From the NCBI GenBank assembly GCA_024233835.1, contig JACKPC010000002.1:705001-769000 (forward strand): DNA of 64,000 bases. Direction: 5' to 3'. Below, one piece after another: positions 1 through 9,189 of the stretch. Each line of letters begins with the position of its first letter. Positions within the stretch are counted from its first letter, which is position 1. The translations under genes were made by a program, and so were the position numbers. The stretch comes from Leptospiraceae bacterium. Its GTDB lineage: Bacteria > Spirochaetota > Leptospiria > Leptospirales > Leptospiraceae. Under the pieces are notes generated by a model. It was not told the DNA's origin and made no database searches. It saw nothing but the letters and a program-made list of their open reading frames with translations.

Positions 1-1
1 G

Positions 2-3000
2 ATTCCTATAGAAAAAAAACTCAGAGAAGTGGATGGACTGGATAAAGTTAGAAGCTACAATATTGAAAATGTTTCGGTCATTGCTATTTATCTCGAAGAC
101 AGGATTAAAAATAAAAAAGCTGTAATCCAAGACATTAAAGACAAAGTAGAAGCTGTTACAAATCTTCCCGAAAAAGCCGAAAAACCTGTTGTCGAGGAAA
201 TTAAACTGGATAAAACGGAAGTTATTTATGCAGCCATTTACAGTAAAGATAATAATAAAGCGACTTACAAAGAACTCAGACAGGTTGCAGATGAATTGGA
301 AGACTATATCTATGATATCGATGGTGTAGCCGAAGTTCAACCTTTTGGTTTTTTAGAAAGAGAATATCTTATCGAAGCCAACCCTTTTGCATTAAAAAAT
401 TATCATCTGGATTTAAATACGCTTATCTACACAGTTTCAAATCGTAATTATGATATGCCGGGAGGTTCCTTAAAAATTGATAAAAATGAATATGTCTTGA
501 GAACTAAAGGCTTATATCAAAATACAAAAGAAATTCAGGATACAGTAATACGGGCTAATGATCTGGCATTTACCACAAGGATAAAAGATCTGGCAAGAGT
601 AAGTGACACTTTTGAAGAAAGGAAAATCTATGAGCGATTCAAGGGAAAGGAAGCTATTATTTTTAGTATCTGGAAGAAAAAAAGTGCAGATGAGATTAGC
701 ACATCTGAACGCATTAAAGAAAAAGTTTCGAAATTTAATTATAATTTAAATTCCTGCAAAGACTGTGTGGCTATAGAACTATTTGATGATAGAAGCGAAA
801 ACACCAAAAATGATATTAGCTCGGTTATTTCAAACGCTATCAGCGGCTTTTTTCTTCTATTTTTAGTTCTCCTTGTAAGCATGGGTTTTCGGATGTCTGT
901 TCTTGTAACTCTTTGTATTCCCCTGTCCTTTATGATTGCTTTCTGGGGCATGGATCTCGCATCTCTTACTTTAAATGTAGTAAGCCTATTTGGACTGATT
1001 ATGGTTTTAGGAATGATAGTTGACTTCGGAATTGTCGTTTCTGAAAACACGCATAGATACCTGGGAATGGGTTTCAAGAAACAGGATGCTATCGAAAAAG
1101 GAGTTTCAGAAGTAGTCTGGCCTGTAACCGTTACGTTACTTTGTATCTGTGCAGCCTTTGCCCCTCTTCTTATGGTAAGCGGTATCATCGGAAAATTTGT
1201 AAAAGCAATTCCCATTGTTCTTATGGTATGCCTTGGTGCCTCCTGGATAATTGCAATTTTTGTATTGCCCACTTATTTAAGTATATTTTCTAAATCGAAT
1301 ATTAAAAATTCCGAAACCGGTGATAAACCTTCAGAAGAAATAGAGTTTGAAAAAGGTTGGTTTGGTAAACTACAATTTATCTACAAAATTAGTCTTGAAC
1401 TATCTTTAAAGTTCCGTTATTTAACCTTCGGTGGACTTGTAGCCCTTTTTGTGGCGGCTCTGTCTCTAACACCACTTATCGGTTTTGTTTTTATTTCCGG
1501 TGGGGGAGAAAAAGGAATTGTAATCAAAACCAAATTACCCCAGCAAAGGAATCTCGAAGAAAATTTAAAGCAGGTAAAGGAATTAGAAAAAATTATCCTG
1601 CGTTTACCCAAAGAAGAATTGGTTTCCTTACGGTCTCGAGTCGGGATAGAAGCCAACTCCGTATTAGATCCCAAACCGGGAGAAGGAACTCATAAATCAA
1701 CGCTAAACATCCTCCTCAGTCCGGAAAGTAAAAGAAAGAGATTAGCTACCGAAATTCGGGATGCTCTTCGAAAAGAAATTCAAATAGCCACCGAAAAGGG
1801 TATATTAGCCAAAGAATTTAATGTAAATGTAGAACTACAGGCAGGAGGTCCTCCTGTGGGAAAGCCCATCAATATTGAACTCCGGGGAAAAGATTTTTCT
1901 ACCTTAGAAAAAATTGCAAAAGAATACATGGATTATTTAAAAACTCTAAAAGGAGTCATCAATGTTGAAATGGATTTTGAACCGGGTAAACAGGAATACA
2001 GGTATCATATAAATGAAGTAGAATCTGCCAGAGCCAATTTGTCTGTTGTAGATGTTGCGAGAAGTTTATACGCAGCCTTTAAAGGAGCTGAAGCAACAAC
2101 CATCTGGCAGGGAGAGGATGAAATTAAAGTTAGAGTCCGCTTTCCGGAAGACCATCTGAAACAAAAGAATAGTCTGAATGAAGTATTGATAGCCAATCGA
2201 AACGGAGGACTCGTTCCTCTAAGCACAGTAACCTATATTCAAGAAAGAGATGGATATTCACAAATTAATCGCTTGAATTATAAAAGAATCATACAGGTTC
2301 AGGCAGATGTAAAAATAGATATAACCAATTCCATGAAAGTAAATTCACTCTTAAAAGAAAAATTTAAAGACATTCATAAACGCTATCCCGGATATTTCAT
2401 TGCCTATGGTGGAGAAAATGAAGATACCAATAAAACCATGAGCGAACTTGGTATCTTATTTATATATGCACTGATAATAATATTTATTATTCTGGCAGTA
2501 TTTTTTGATTCTCTTATATTACCGCTTGTTGTAATGGGAGCGATCCCATTCTCCCTGGTAGGGGTTATTTTTGCACTTTATACACACTCCCAACCACTTT
2601 CTTTCATGAGCGTCCTCGGTCTATTCAGCCTCGCCGGAGTTATTGTAAGTAATACACTTGTGCTCGTACAATTTATCAACAATATTCGAGAAGAAACTCC
2701 GGACTTACGCCGAGCACTTATCAGGGGAGGTGTCATCCGACTAAAACCCGTCTTTTTAACTACCGGTACTACTGTTCTGGGTTTAATTCCAACCATTTAC
2801 GCTATTGGTGGAAATAAAAACTATTTTGTAGCCCCCCTGGCCCTGGCATTTGGTTATGGTTTAATTTTTGCCAGTTTTATTACTCTCATCCTGATTCCCT
2901 GTCTTTACTATATGGCCGAGGATATGAAATTCTTAAGTTCCCGCGTTTTAGAGAAAATAGGTATCCGGATGGATCCAAGGATATACATCCCTCAAAAAGA

Positions 3001-3025
3001 GAAAAATAAACAGGCGGATTTATAA
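2..3025 (+). CDS. RND-family efflux permease (5' end cut by window)
   Basis: Inner-membrane proton-driven transporter of the RND (AcrB/HME/HAE) superfamily, normally working with a periplasmic adaptor and an outer-membrane channel. The frame is open from base 2, so this is the C-terminal 1007 residues. By comparison with AcrB, TM1 and the start of the first porter domain (about 65-70 residues) are missing. Two large periplasmic regions separate two blocks of hydrophobic helices (bases about 820-1280 and 2450-2920), the usual duplicated RND plan. TM4 carries VDFGIVVSEN: the first of the two AcrB aspartates is present (codon 1022-1024) and the second is Phe (1025-1027). The substrate cannot be told. 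The adaptor gene is expected upstream, outside the window. Confidence 0.9.
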   Translation: MPIEKKLREVDGLDKVRSYNIENVSVIAIYLEDRIKNKKAVIQDIKDKVEAVTNLPEKAEKPVVEEIKLDKTEVIYAAIYSKDNNKATYKELRQVADELEDYIYDIDGVAEVQPFGFLEREYLIEANPFALKNYHLDLNTLIYTVSNRNYDMPGGSLKIDKNEYVLRTKGLYQNTKEIQDTVIRANDLAFTTRIKDLARVSDTFEERKIYERFKGKEAIIFSIWKKKSADEISTSERIKEKVSKFNYNLNSCKDCVAIELFDDRSENTKNDISSVISNAISGFFLLFLVLLVSMGFRMSVLVTLCIPLSFMIAFWGMDLASLTLNVVSLFGLIMVLGMIVDFGIVVSENTHRYLGMGFKKQDAIEKGVSEVVWPVTVTLLCICAAFAPLLMVSGIIGKFVKAIPIVLMVCLGASWIIAIFVLPTYLSIFSKSNIKNSETGDKPSEEIEFEKGWFGKLQFIYKISLELSLKFRYLTFGGLVALFVAALSLTPLIGFVFISGGGEKGIVIKTKLPQQRNLEENLKQVKELEKIILRLPKEELVSLRSRVGIEANSVLDPKPGEGTHKSTLNILLSPESKRKRLATEIRDALRKEIQIATEKGILAKEFNVNVELQAGGPPVGKPINIELRGKDFSTLEKIAKEYMDYLKTLKGVINVEMDFEPGKQEYRYHINEVESARANLSVVDVARSLYAAFKGAEATTIWQGEDEIKVRVRFPEDHLKQKNSLNEVLIANRNGGLVPLSTVTYIQERDGYSQINRLNYKRIIQVQADVKIDITNSMKVNSLLKEKFKDIHKRYPGYFIAYGGENEDTNKTMSELGILFIYALIIIFIILAVFFDSLILPLVVMGAIPFSLVGVIFALYTHSQPLSFMSVLGLFSLAGVIVSNTLVLVQFINNIREETPDLRRALIRGGVIRLKPVFLTTGTTVLGLIPTIYAIGGNKNYFVAPLALAFGYGLIFASFITLILIPCLYYMAEDMKFLSSRVLEKIGIRMDPRIYIPQKEKNKQADL

Positions 3026-3145
3026 AAACTTACGTTTTTACTCCAGTCTGATAAAAAACAGTCGGCAAGCTTGATTTTTTAGCTTGTATATAATATCCTT
3101 TTTTTTAATTTATGAGATAAATAGTTATCAGATAAGAGCTTTGTC

Positions 3146-3234
3146 GCTTACAGCGTGTCTTAAAGTGAGCTTATCTATTAAAGGAAAGCAAGCTGCAAGA
3201 GCCTGTAGCTCCATTTTTAAACAGGCTCTTATAT
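3146..3234 (+). repeat. Dispersed 88-bp repeat, copy 1
   Basis: This stretch is nearly identical to the reverse complement of 57335-57422, with about a dozen substitutions and one base of length difference. It ends in a perfect 10-bp stem, AAGAGCCTGT (3197-3206) with ACAGGCTCTT (3221-3230). The stem is conserved in the other copy while the loop varies. It lies in the gap before the PEP carboxykinase gene. No transposase or coding frame is visible in it. It looks like a small non-autonomous or REP-like element that can form RNA hairpins. Confidence 0.8.
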
Positions 3235-3266
3235 ATGTAACAAATTAAAATGAGGAAGGAGGCTTA

Positions 3267-5057
3267 ATGGCACCTACGAATCATAAGAAACTTCTCGAGT
3301 GGGTAGACGAAATTGCTAAGATGACCAAACCGGACAAGGTAGAATGGTGTGATGGCTCTAAAGCAGAATACGACCGCATGATTAAAATAATGGTCGATGA
3401 AGGAATCGCAACACCCCTGAAACGTGAAAATAGCTATCTATTTCGCTCTGACCCTTCTGATGTAGCTCGAGTTGAAAACCGCACGTATATTGCATCAAAA
3501 AAAGAAGATGATGCAGGTCCAACAAACAACTGGATAAATCCTGATGAATTAAAGAATACAATGAGAGGACTTTATGATGGTTGCATGAAAGGTAGAACTA
3601 TGTATGTAATTCCTTTCTCAATGGGACCTGTAGGCTCGAACATTGCAAAAATCGGCGTAGAAATCACTGATTCTCCTTATGTAGTAGTTAATATGCATAT
3701 CATGACCCGTGTGGGTAATAAGGTACTGGATGTTCTGGGAAATGAGGGAGAATTTATTCCCTGCTTACATTCCGTAGGAAAACCTTTAGGACCGGGAGAA
3801 AAAGATAATGGAGAATGGCCCTGTGCTCCTCTCGACAAAAAATACATTTCTCACTTTCCGGAAGAAAGAACTATCTGGTCTTATGGTTCCGGTTATGGTG
3901 GAAATGCTCTTTTAGGAAAAAAATGTCTGGCTCTCCGAATTGCTTCTGTGGCAGCCAGAGATGAAGGTTGGCTCGCAGAACACATGCTTATTTTGAGCAT
4001 TACCAATCCTGCCGGCAAGAAAAAATACATTGCGGCAGCCTTCCCATCTGCCTGCGGAAAAACAAACCTCGCTATGTTAATTCCTACTATCCCCGGTTGG
4101 AAAGTAGAGACCGTGGGTGATGACATTGCCTGGATGAAATTTGGAGAAGGTGGAAAATTATACGCTATCAATCCTGAAGCAGGCTTTTTCGGAGTGGCTC
4201 CTGGAACTTCTATGGATTCAAACCCCAATGCAATGAAGTCCATTGAAAAAAATACAATCTTTACTAACGTCGCTCTAACAGAAGATAAAGATGTATGGTG
4301 GGAACAAATCGGTTATCCGGCTCCGGGAAAACTTATCGACTGGAATGGTAACGAGTGGGAAGCTGCTAAAGCTGATAAACCGGCAGCTCATCCAAACGCA
4401 CGTTTCACAGCACCGGCATCTCAATGTCCTGCTGTTGCACCAGAATGGGAAGACCCGAAAGGTGTTCCTATCGATGCGATTCTTTTTGGAGGACGTCGCC
4501 CCAGCACAATTCCACTGGTTCATCAGGCAAAAGACTGGAACCATGGGGTATTTATGGGTTCAATTGTAGGTTCTGAGATCACAGCAGCTGCACTTGACCT
4601 GAAAGTTGGCTCCATCCGTAGAGATCCATTTGCCATGCTACCTTTCTGCGGTTACAACATGGGAGATTACTTCCAGCACTGGATAAATATAGGTAAAAAA
4701 CCAAATGCGCAACTTCCTAAAATATTCTTTGTGAACTGGTTCCGTAAGAAAGACGGAAAATTTGTATGGCCCGGTTACGGAGAAAATAGCCGTGTGTTAA
4801 AATGGATTTTCGAACAAACCGAAGGTACCGGAAAAGCACAGGAAACTCCAATTGGTCTGATGCCTACAACTGATGCAATTGATCTTCCTGCAGGAGTGAG
4901 TGCAGAAGATATGAAAGAATTGATAGCAGTAGACAAAGAAGGCTGGTTAAAAGAGTTAGAAGATGTAAAAACTAACCACTATCCAAAATTTGGAAACAAG
5001 CTTCCGAAAGAGTTGAAAGAACAACTGGATTCTTTGGAAGCCCGCTTAAAAGCTTAA
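3267..5057 (+). CDS. pckG: Phosphoenolpyruvate carboxykinase, GTP type
   Basis: Cytosolic gluconeogenic enzyme converting oxaloacetate and GTP to phosphoenolpyruvate, GDP and CO2. The 596-residue length fits the GTP-dependent family. The kinase-1a loop PSACGKTNL is at residues 260-268, with the reactive Cys at 263 typical of GTP-PEPCK, and FGGRRP is at 407-412. Start chosen because AGGAAGGAGG lies just upstream of the ATG. Pyruvate kinase lies nearby on the same strand, so two enzymes acting on PEP in opposite directions are close together. A stem-loop follows the stop. The ATP-type family is excluded by the GTP-type signature. Confidence 0.97.
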   Translation: MAPTNHKKLLEWVDEIAKMTKPDKVEWCDGSKAEYDRMIKIMVDEGIATPLKRENSYLFRSDPSDVARVENRTYIASKKEDDAGPTNNWINPDELKNTMRGLYDGCMKGRTMYVIPFSMGPVGSNIAKIGVEITDSPYVVVNMHIMTRVGNKVLDVLGNEGEFIPCLHSVGKPLGPGEKDNGEWPCAPLDKKYISHFPEERTIWSYGSGYGGNALLGKKCLALRIASVAARDEGWLAEHMLILSITNPAGKKKYIAAAFPSACGKTNLAMLIPTIPGWKVETVGDDIAWMKFGEGGKLYAINPEAGFFGVAPGTSMDSNPNAMKSIEKNTIFTNVALTEDKDVWWEQIGYPAPGKLIDWNGNEWEAAKADKPAAHPNARFTAPASQCPAVAPEWEDPKGVPIDAILFGGRRPSTIPLVHQAKDWNHGVFMGSIVGSEITAAALDLKVGSIRRDPFAMLPFCGYNMGDYFQHWINIGKKPNAQLPKIFFVNWFRKKDGKFVWPGYGENSRVLKWIFEQTEGTGKAQETPIGLMPTTDAIDLPAGVSAEDMKELIAVDKEGWLKELEDVKTNHYPKFGNKLPKELKEQLDSLEARLKA

Positions 5058-5065
5058 AAACTACG

Positions 5066-5092
5066 GCGAGGTCGGAAGGCCTCGCTTTCCCT
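5066..5092 (+). terminator. Rho-independent-like terminator after pckG
   Basis: GCGAGG (5066-5071) pairs with CCTCGC (5080-5085) around an 8-nt loop, followed by a short pyrimidine run TTTCCCTT. It starts 8 bases after the pckG stop codon. Confidence 0.6.
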
Positions 5093-5187
5093 TAAATCAT
5101 CTTTGTAAAAACCAACTTTTCTATAAATTAAGCTTTACTTTTATTTCCCTATACTTATGCTCTAAATCATCTAAAAATAATTTATCT

Positions 5188-6579
5188 ATGACAAAGAATA
5201 AAACGATACTTCTTGTTGAAGATGATTTTCTCATTGCTTCAGTAGAGTCAAAGCAAATTGAAAAATTGGGATACTCTGTAATCATTGCGAATTCTGGTGA
5301 GGACGCAATAACAAAATTCAATAATAATAAACAAATTTCTTTAATCCTGATGGATATAGATCTGGGAAAAGGAATTGATGGGACGGAAACAGCTGAACGA
5401 ATCCTAATATTAAAGGAAATTCCAATTGTATTCTTATCCAGTCATACAGATCCTGAAATAGTTGCCCGAACAGAAAAAATCACCTCATACGGATATGTAG
5501 TGAAAAACTCAGGAATTACAGTATTAGATGCAAGTATTAAAATGGCTTTTAAATTATTTGAAGCTAAAAATAGGGCAGAAATAAATGAAGAACGCTTACA
5601 ATTTGTATTAGAAGGAAGTAAACTAGGTTTTTGGGATTGGAATATAGAAACAAATGAAGTACAAAGAAATGAGCGCTGGGCAGAAATGCTCGGCTATACA
5701 CTGGAGGAGATTCAATTCACAGTAAATCAGTGGACAGATTTAATTCATCCTGAAGATAGAGAAAGGGCTGTAGCCTCTATAGAAAATCATTTATCAGGAA
5801 AAACGCAAAATCATCAAATTGAATATAGAATGAAAACAAAAAACGGAGATTGGAAATGGATCTTCGATAGTGCCAAGGTAGTTAAAAAAGATAAATATGG
5901 TAGACCCTTGAGAATGTCCGGAACCCATACAGATATTACTGAGAGAAAATTAACAGAAGAAAAAATAAAATCGCTACTGACAGAAAAAGAAATTATACTA
6001 AAAGAAGTGAATCATCGAATTAAAAATAATATGCTGGCAATACAGAGCATTATTGAATTCCAAATTTCCACCCTAAATGATTCAAAAACAATTTCCATCT
6101 TAAAAGATATTCAATCAAACATTATTTGCATGAGCTTATTATACGACAAACTTTATAAATCTCAAAATTTTATTGAAACATCTGCAAAAGATTATCTTAC
6201 CACATTAGTTGATGAAATCCTTAATACATTTCCAATCAGAGTTCAAATACAGGTTATTAAAGAAATTGATGAATTTATTCTGGATGGAAAAAAGCTTTTT
6301 AATCTCGGTATTATTATTAATGAAGTCATAACAAATTCAATGAAATATGCATTTATCCATCAAGATAAAGGTACAATCCAAATTGTCATTAAAAAAGATT
6401 TCAACAAACTAAAAATACATATTCAAGATGATGGAATCGGTATTCCGGAAAATTTAAAATTAAACAATTCCAACCAGTTCGGCCTTTCTTTAATTTCACT
6501 TCTTACCAAACAATTGAAAGGAACTTTTTCCATTACAAATAATCAGGGTACTCGTGTCGAAATTGAACTAAACATTTAA
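5188..6579 (+). CDS. Receiver-PAS-HisKA_2 sensor histidine kinase
   Basis: Cytosolic two-component protein of 463 residues with no membrane segment. Domains in order: a receiver at about 1-125 (acidic pair near residue 10, phosphoacceptor Asp56 in LMDIDLG); a PAS domain with PAC segment at about 140-260; a HisKA_2-type dimerisation region with phosphorylatable His276 in NHRIKNNM; and an HATPase_c domain at about 360-460 with DDGIGIPEN. A receiver at the N-terminus of a HisKA_2/HWE-like kinase suggests input from another kinase as well as the PAS ligand. No strong Shine-Dalgarno lies before the ATG. No partner regulator adjoins it, so its output is unknown. Confidence 0.88.
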   Translation: MTKNKTILLVEDDFLIASVESKQIEKLGYSVIIANSGEDAITKFNNNKQISLILMDIDLGKGIDGTETAERILILKEIPIVFLSSHTDPEIVARTEKITSYGYVVKNSGITVLDASIKMAFKLFEAKNRAEINEERLQFVLEGSKLGFWDWNIETNEVQRNERWAEMLGYTLEEIQFTVNQWTDLIHPEDRERAVASIENHLSGKTQNHQIEYRMKTKNGDWKWIFDSAKVVKKDKYGRPLRMSGTHTDITERKLTEEKIKSLLTEKEIILKEVNHRIKNNMLAIQSIIEFQISTLNDSKTISILKDIQSNIICMSLLYDKLYKSQNFIETSAKDYLTTLVDEILNTFPIRVQIQVIKEIDEFILDGKKLFNLGIIINEVITNSMKYAFIHQDKGTIQIVIKKDFNKLKIHIQDDGIGIPENLKLNNSNQFGLSLISLLTKQLKGTFSITNNQGTRVEIELNI

Positions 6580-6649
6580 GCTTTCAAAGTATATCCTTTA
6601 AATTCAGATCCAGCTTGAATAAAAACCTACCTTGATTTATACTAACCTT

Positions 6650-8071
6650 ATGAACTTACTTTCAAAAAGAACCAAGATTATATGCACAATAGGACCCAGT
6701 TCATCCAATGAAAAAATGATTACTGAATTGATTCAAAATGGGATGGATATTGCTCGATTAAATTTTTCCCATTCCTCCCATGAAGAACACAAGCGTGTTT
6801 TTGATCTTATTCGAATATGTGAACAACGTTCCGGTCGTTCTATCGCTATTTTAGCAGATCTACAGGGACCGAAAATTCGTACCGGAAAAATTGAAAATGG
6901 TATGATACAGTTGAAAAATGGAGATAACTTACTGGTTAATACGGATGCAGATTTTTTAGGAACAAAAGTAGAAATCGGTTGTACCTACCCCGGACTGGTT
7001 GAGGATCTGGAAGTGGGGCACAAAGTATTAGTTGATGATGGAAAACTTATTTTTAAAGTCATCTCAAAAGAAAAGGAGAAAGCTCTACTAGAAGTTATTG
7101 TTGGAGGAGATTTAAAAAGTAATAAAGGAATCAACCTTCCCGGAACACCAGTAAGCGCTCCTGCTCTTACTGAAAAAGATATTGAAGATCTAAAGTTCGC
7201 TATGCAGTTGGGTGTTGATTATATAGCTTTAAGTTTTGTAAGAAGAGCATCCGACATTGAGCTTGCGAGACAATATTTGAAAGGAACATTTATAGGCCTG
7301 ATAGCAAAAATAGAAAGACCGGAAGCCGTAAAAAATATCGATGAAATAATTAAAGTATCTGATGCCATTATGATTGCCAGAGGCGATATGGGGGTAGAAT
7401 TAGATACAGAAAAAGTTCCTATTATCCAAAAAGAATTAATCCGGAAACTAAACCTTGCCGGTAAGCCTGTAATCACAGCCACACAGATGTTAGAATCCAT
7501 GATAGAAAACCCCAGTCCGACAAGGGCTGAAGCCAGTGATGTAGCCAATGCAGTTTTAGATGGAACAGATGCAGTCATGCTTTCCGCAGAATCAGCCAGT
7601 GGGAAATATCCTATAGACTCTGTTCGAATTATGACAAAAATTATAACAGAAGCTGAAAGTATATATAAACATTTTGAATCCGGAAAAGGTATTACCCGAC
7701 ATTTTGAAGAAAACGAAATCGCCCTGGGTACAGCTGCTAAACAAATAGCAGAATCCATAAATGCGAAAGCAATTATAAATTTCACACGAAGTGGTTACTC
7801 GGCAAATCTGGCTTCTCGTTTTCGTCCAAAGCCCCCCATCTATTCGTTCACCCCATTTTTATTAACCTCTCGAAAGATGAATTTGATGCGAGGTGTTTAT
7901 CCTTTTGTTTTACCTATGATGGATAAATTTACAGATATGATTAACTTCATGAACGAAATATTGAAATCTGAAGGAATCTTAAAAGAAGGAGAAAAAGTCG
8001 TGATCCTCGCCGGTGCACCGGGAGGAGAAGCCTACTCTGTAGATTTTCTCCAAATTTATACTATGAAATAA
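6650..8071 (+). CDS. pyk: Pyruvate kinase
   Basis: Glycolytic enzyme transferring phosphate from PEP to ADP. The protein begins TKIICTIGPSS-like after a short leader, carries the substrate/metal signature IIAKIERPEAV and the MARGDMGVE segment, and has the TATQMLESM and NPSPTRAEASDVANAV blocks of the A domain, followed by the C-terminal allosteric domain. The frame is open to a TTG at 6632, but the ATG at 6650 puts the N-terminus at the usual place and gives 473 residues, normal for the family. Its 3' end overlaps the convergent MscS-like gene by 11 bases. Confidence 0.97.
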   Translation: MNLLSKRTKIICTIGPSSSNEKMITELIQNGMDIARLNFSHSSHEEHKRVFDLIRICEQRSGRSIAILADLQGPKIRTGKIENGMIQLKNGDNLLVNTDADFLGTKVEIGCTYPGLVEDLEVGHKVLVDDGKLIFKVISKEKEKALLEVIVGGDLKSNKGINLPGTPVSAPALTEKDIEDLKFAMQLGVDYIALSFVRRASDIELARQYLKGTFIGLIAKIERPEAVKNIDEIIKVSDAIMIARGDMGVELDTEKVPIIQKELIRKLNLAGKPVITATQMLESMIENPSPTRAEASDVANAVLDGTDAVMLSAESASGKYPIDSVRIMTKIITEAESIYKHFESGKGITRHFEENEIALGTAAKQIAESINAKAIINFTRSGYSANLASRFRPKPPIYSFTPFLLTSRKMNLMRGVYPFVLPMMDKFTDMINFMNEILKSEGILKEGEKVVILAGAPGGEAYSVDFLQIYTMK

Positions 8072-8942
8072 TTTTTATCTTCTTCTCTTTTTTTAAGGCA
8101 TGAATCACCGCTCTACTTAACTGGCTGCGATTCTGCCTTTTTTGTTTTATACGGGTTAAATACCTGAGTGAAATCATGACCTTTCCTTCTTCAAGGGTCG
8201 TATAAACAATAGGAGTAGAAACTCCTAATTTCATCAGATAGCGTTTCGAGACTTCCCTTAGCTGCCTTTCTATTTCATCAACCTCCGCAAAGTAAGCTTT
8301 TTTTAATATTTCCTGAAGTAATAATTCTACCCTATCTATATCAGAGTCTATTGAAATATAGAAATGAATTTCATCCCATACATAGTCCATTTTTTGAGAT
8401 ACGATAAATATCTTATATAAGATTACAAAGTTATTCGGAAAACTCACAATTCGATTGGTAGACTGGTCAATCGAACGCTCTTTGTTTACCTCTATTAGAG
8501 AAAACTTTAATAACGTAATATCAATTACATCTCCTTTAACCCCATCTACTTCTATTCTATCCCCCACTTCAAATCCGTGACTGGAGCGAATGATGAACCA
8601 GGCAACTATACTTAAAGTGACCTCTTTTAAGGAAATTGTGATAGCTGCTGCAATTATCCCTAAAAAAGTAGGTAGATAATCAAGACGATGGTAAAATATT
8701 GGAAAAGCAAATATAACCGCAAATAGTAGAAAAAAGCGTCTGGCAATTTTTCTATGATTATAAATGGTTTGTATATCTACTGTACTTAACTTCTTTTCCA
8801 TCCAGTAAGTAATGAAATGTAATATAAAATAAAGAATTATTAGAAAATACACATATAATATAAAGTCTTGATACCAGCTTCTTTTTGGTTCTAATAACAG
8901 GTAGAATGGATTTAGATCTTTTATCAGTTTTAAATTCCCCAT
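8061..8942 (-). CDS. MscS-family small mechanosensitive channel
   Basis: Probable tension-gated inner-membrane channel releasing solutes on osmotic downshock. Three hydrophobic segments precede the conserved pore-lining/beta-domain junction, seen as LGIIAAAITISLKEV followed by the family-typical HGFEVGDRIEVDGVKGDVIDI. The C-terminal half matches the cytosolic vestibule. The frame is open to ATG 8972, but ATG 8942 has AAGGA at the right distance and is preferred (293 residues; 303 from the upstream ATG). Its last 11 bases overlap pyk tail to tail. Confidence 0.85.
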   Translation of the reverse strand: MGNLKLIKDLNPFYLLLEPKRSWYQDFILYVYFLIILYFILHFITYWMEKKLSTVDIQTIYNHRKIARRFFLLFAVIFAFPIFYHRLDYLPTFLGIIAAAITISLKEVTLSIVAWFIIRSSHGFEVGDRIEVDGVKGDVIDITLLKFSLIEVNKERSIDQSTNRIVSFPNNFVILYKIFIVSQKMDYVWDEIHFYISIDSDIDRVELLLQEILKKAYFAEVDEIERQLREVSKRYLMKLGVSTPIVYTTLEEGKVMISLRYLTRIKQKRQNRSQLSRAVIHALKKEKKIKIIS

Positions 8943-9115
8943 AAATTTATCCTTTTGCATTATCAACTTCATTTTATTTAAATAGCAAGTTATTTTTCCC
9001 TTCTTTTTCTTTCTTATATTGACTCATTTCTTATCAAAAAACTGCTTGCAGTATGTCAGGCTACAGTTACTTTAGCTTCTTTATTTTCATATAAAAAATA
9101 ATAGAAAATTTTACC

Positions 9116-9144
9116 TTGACGATAATTCTTACTCTTTTTATTCT
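9116..9144 (+). promoter_or_regulatory. Possible sigma-70 promoter of the hybrid kinase
   Basis: TTGACG (9116-9121), a 17-nt spacer and TATTCT (9139-9144), 45 bases before the start codon of the downstream kinase gene. Motif match only, in A+T-rich sequence where chance matches are common. Confidence 0.35.
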
Positions 9145-9189
9145 TAATCATATTGAAGCTATAATTTTAAATCTTCAAAAAATAGACCT

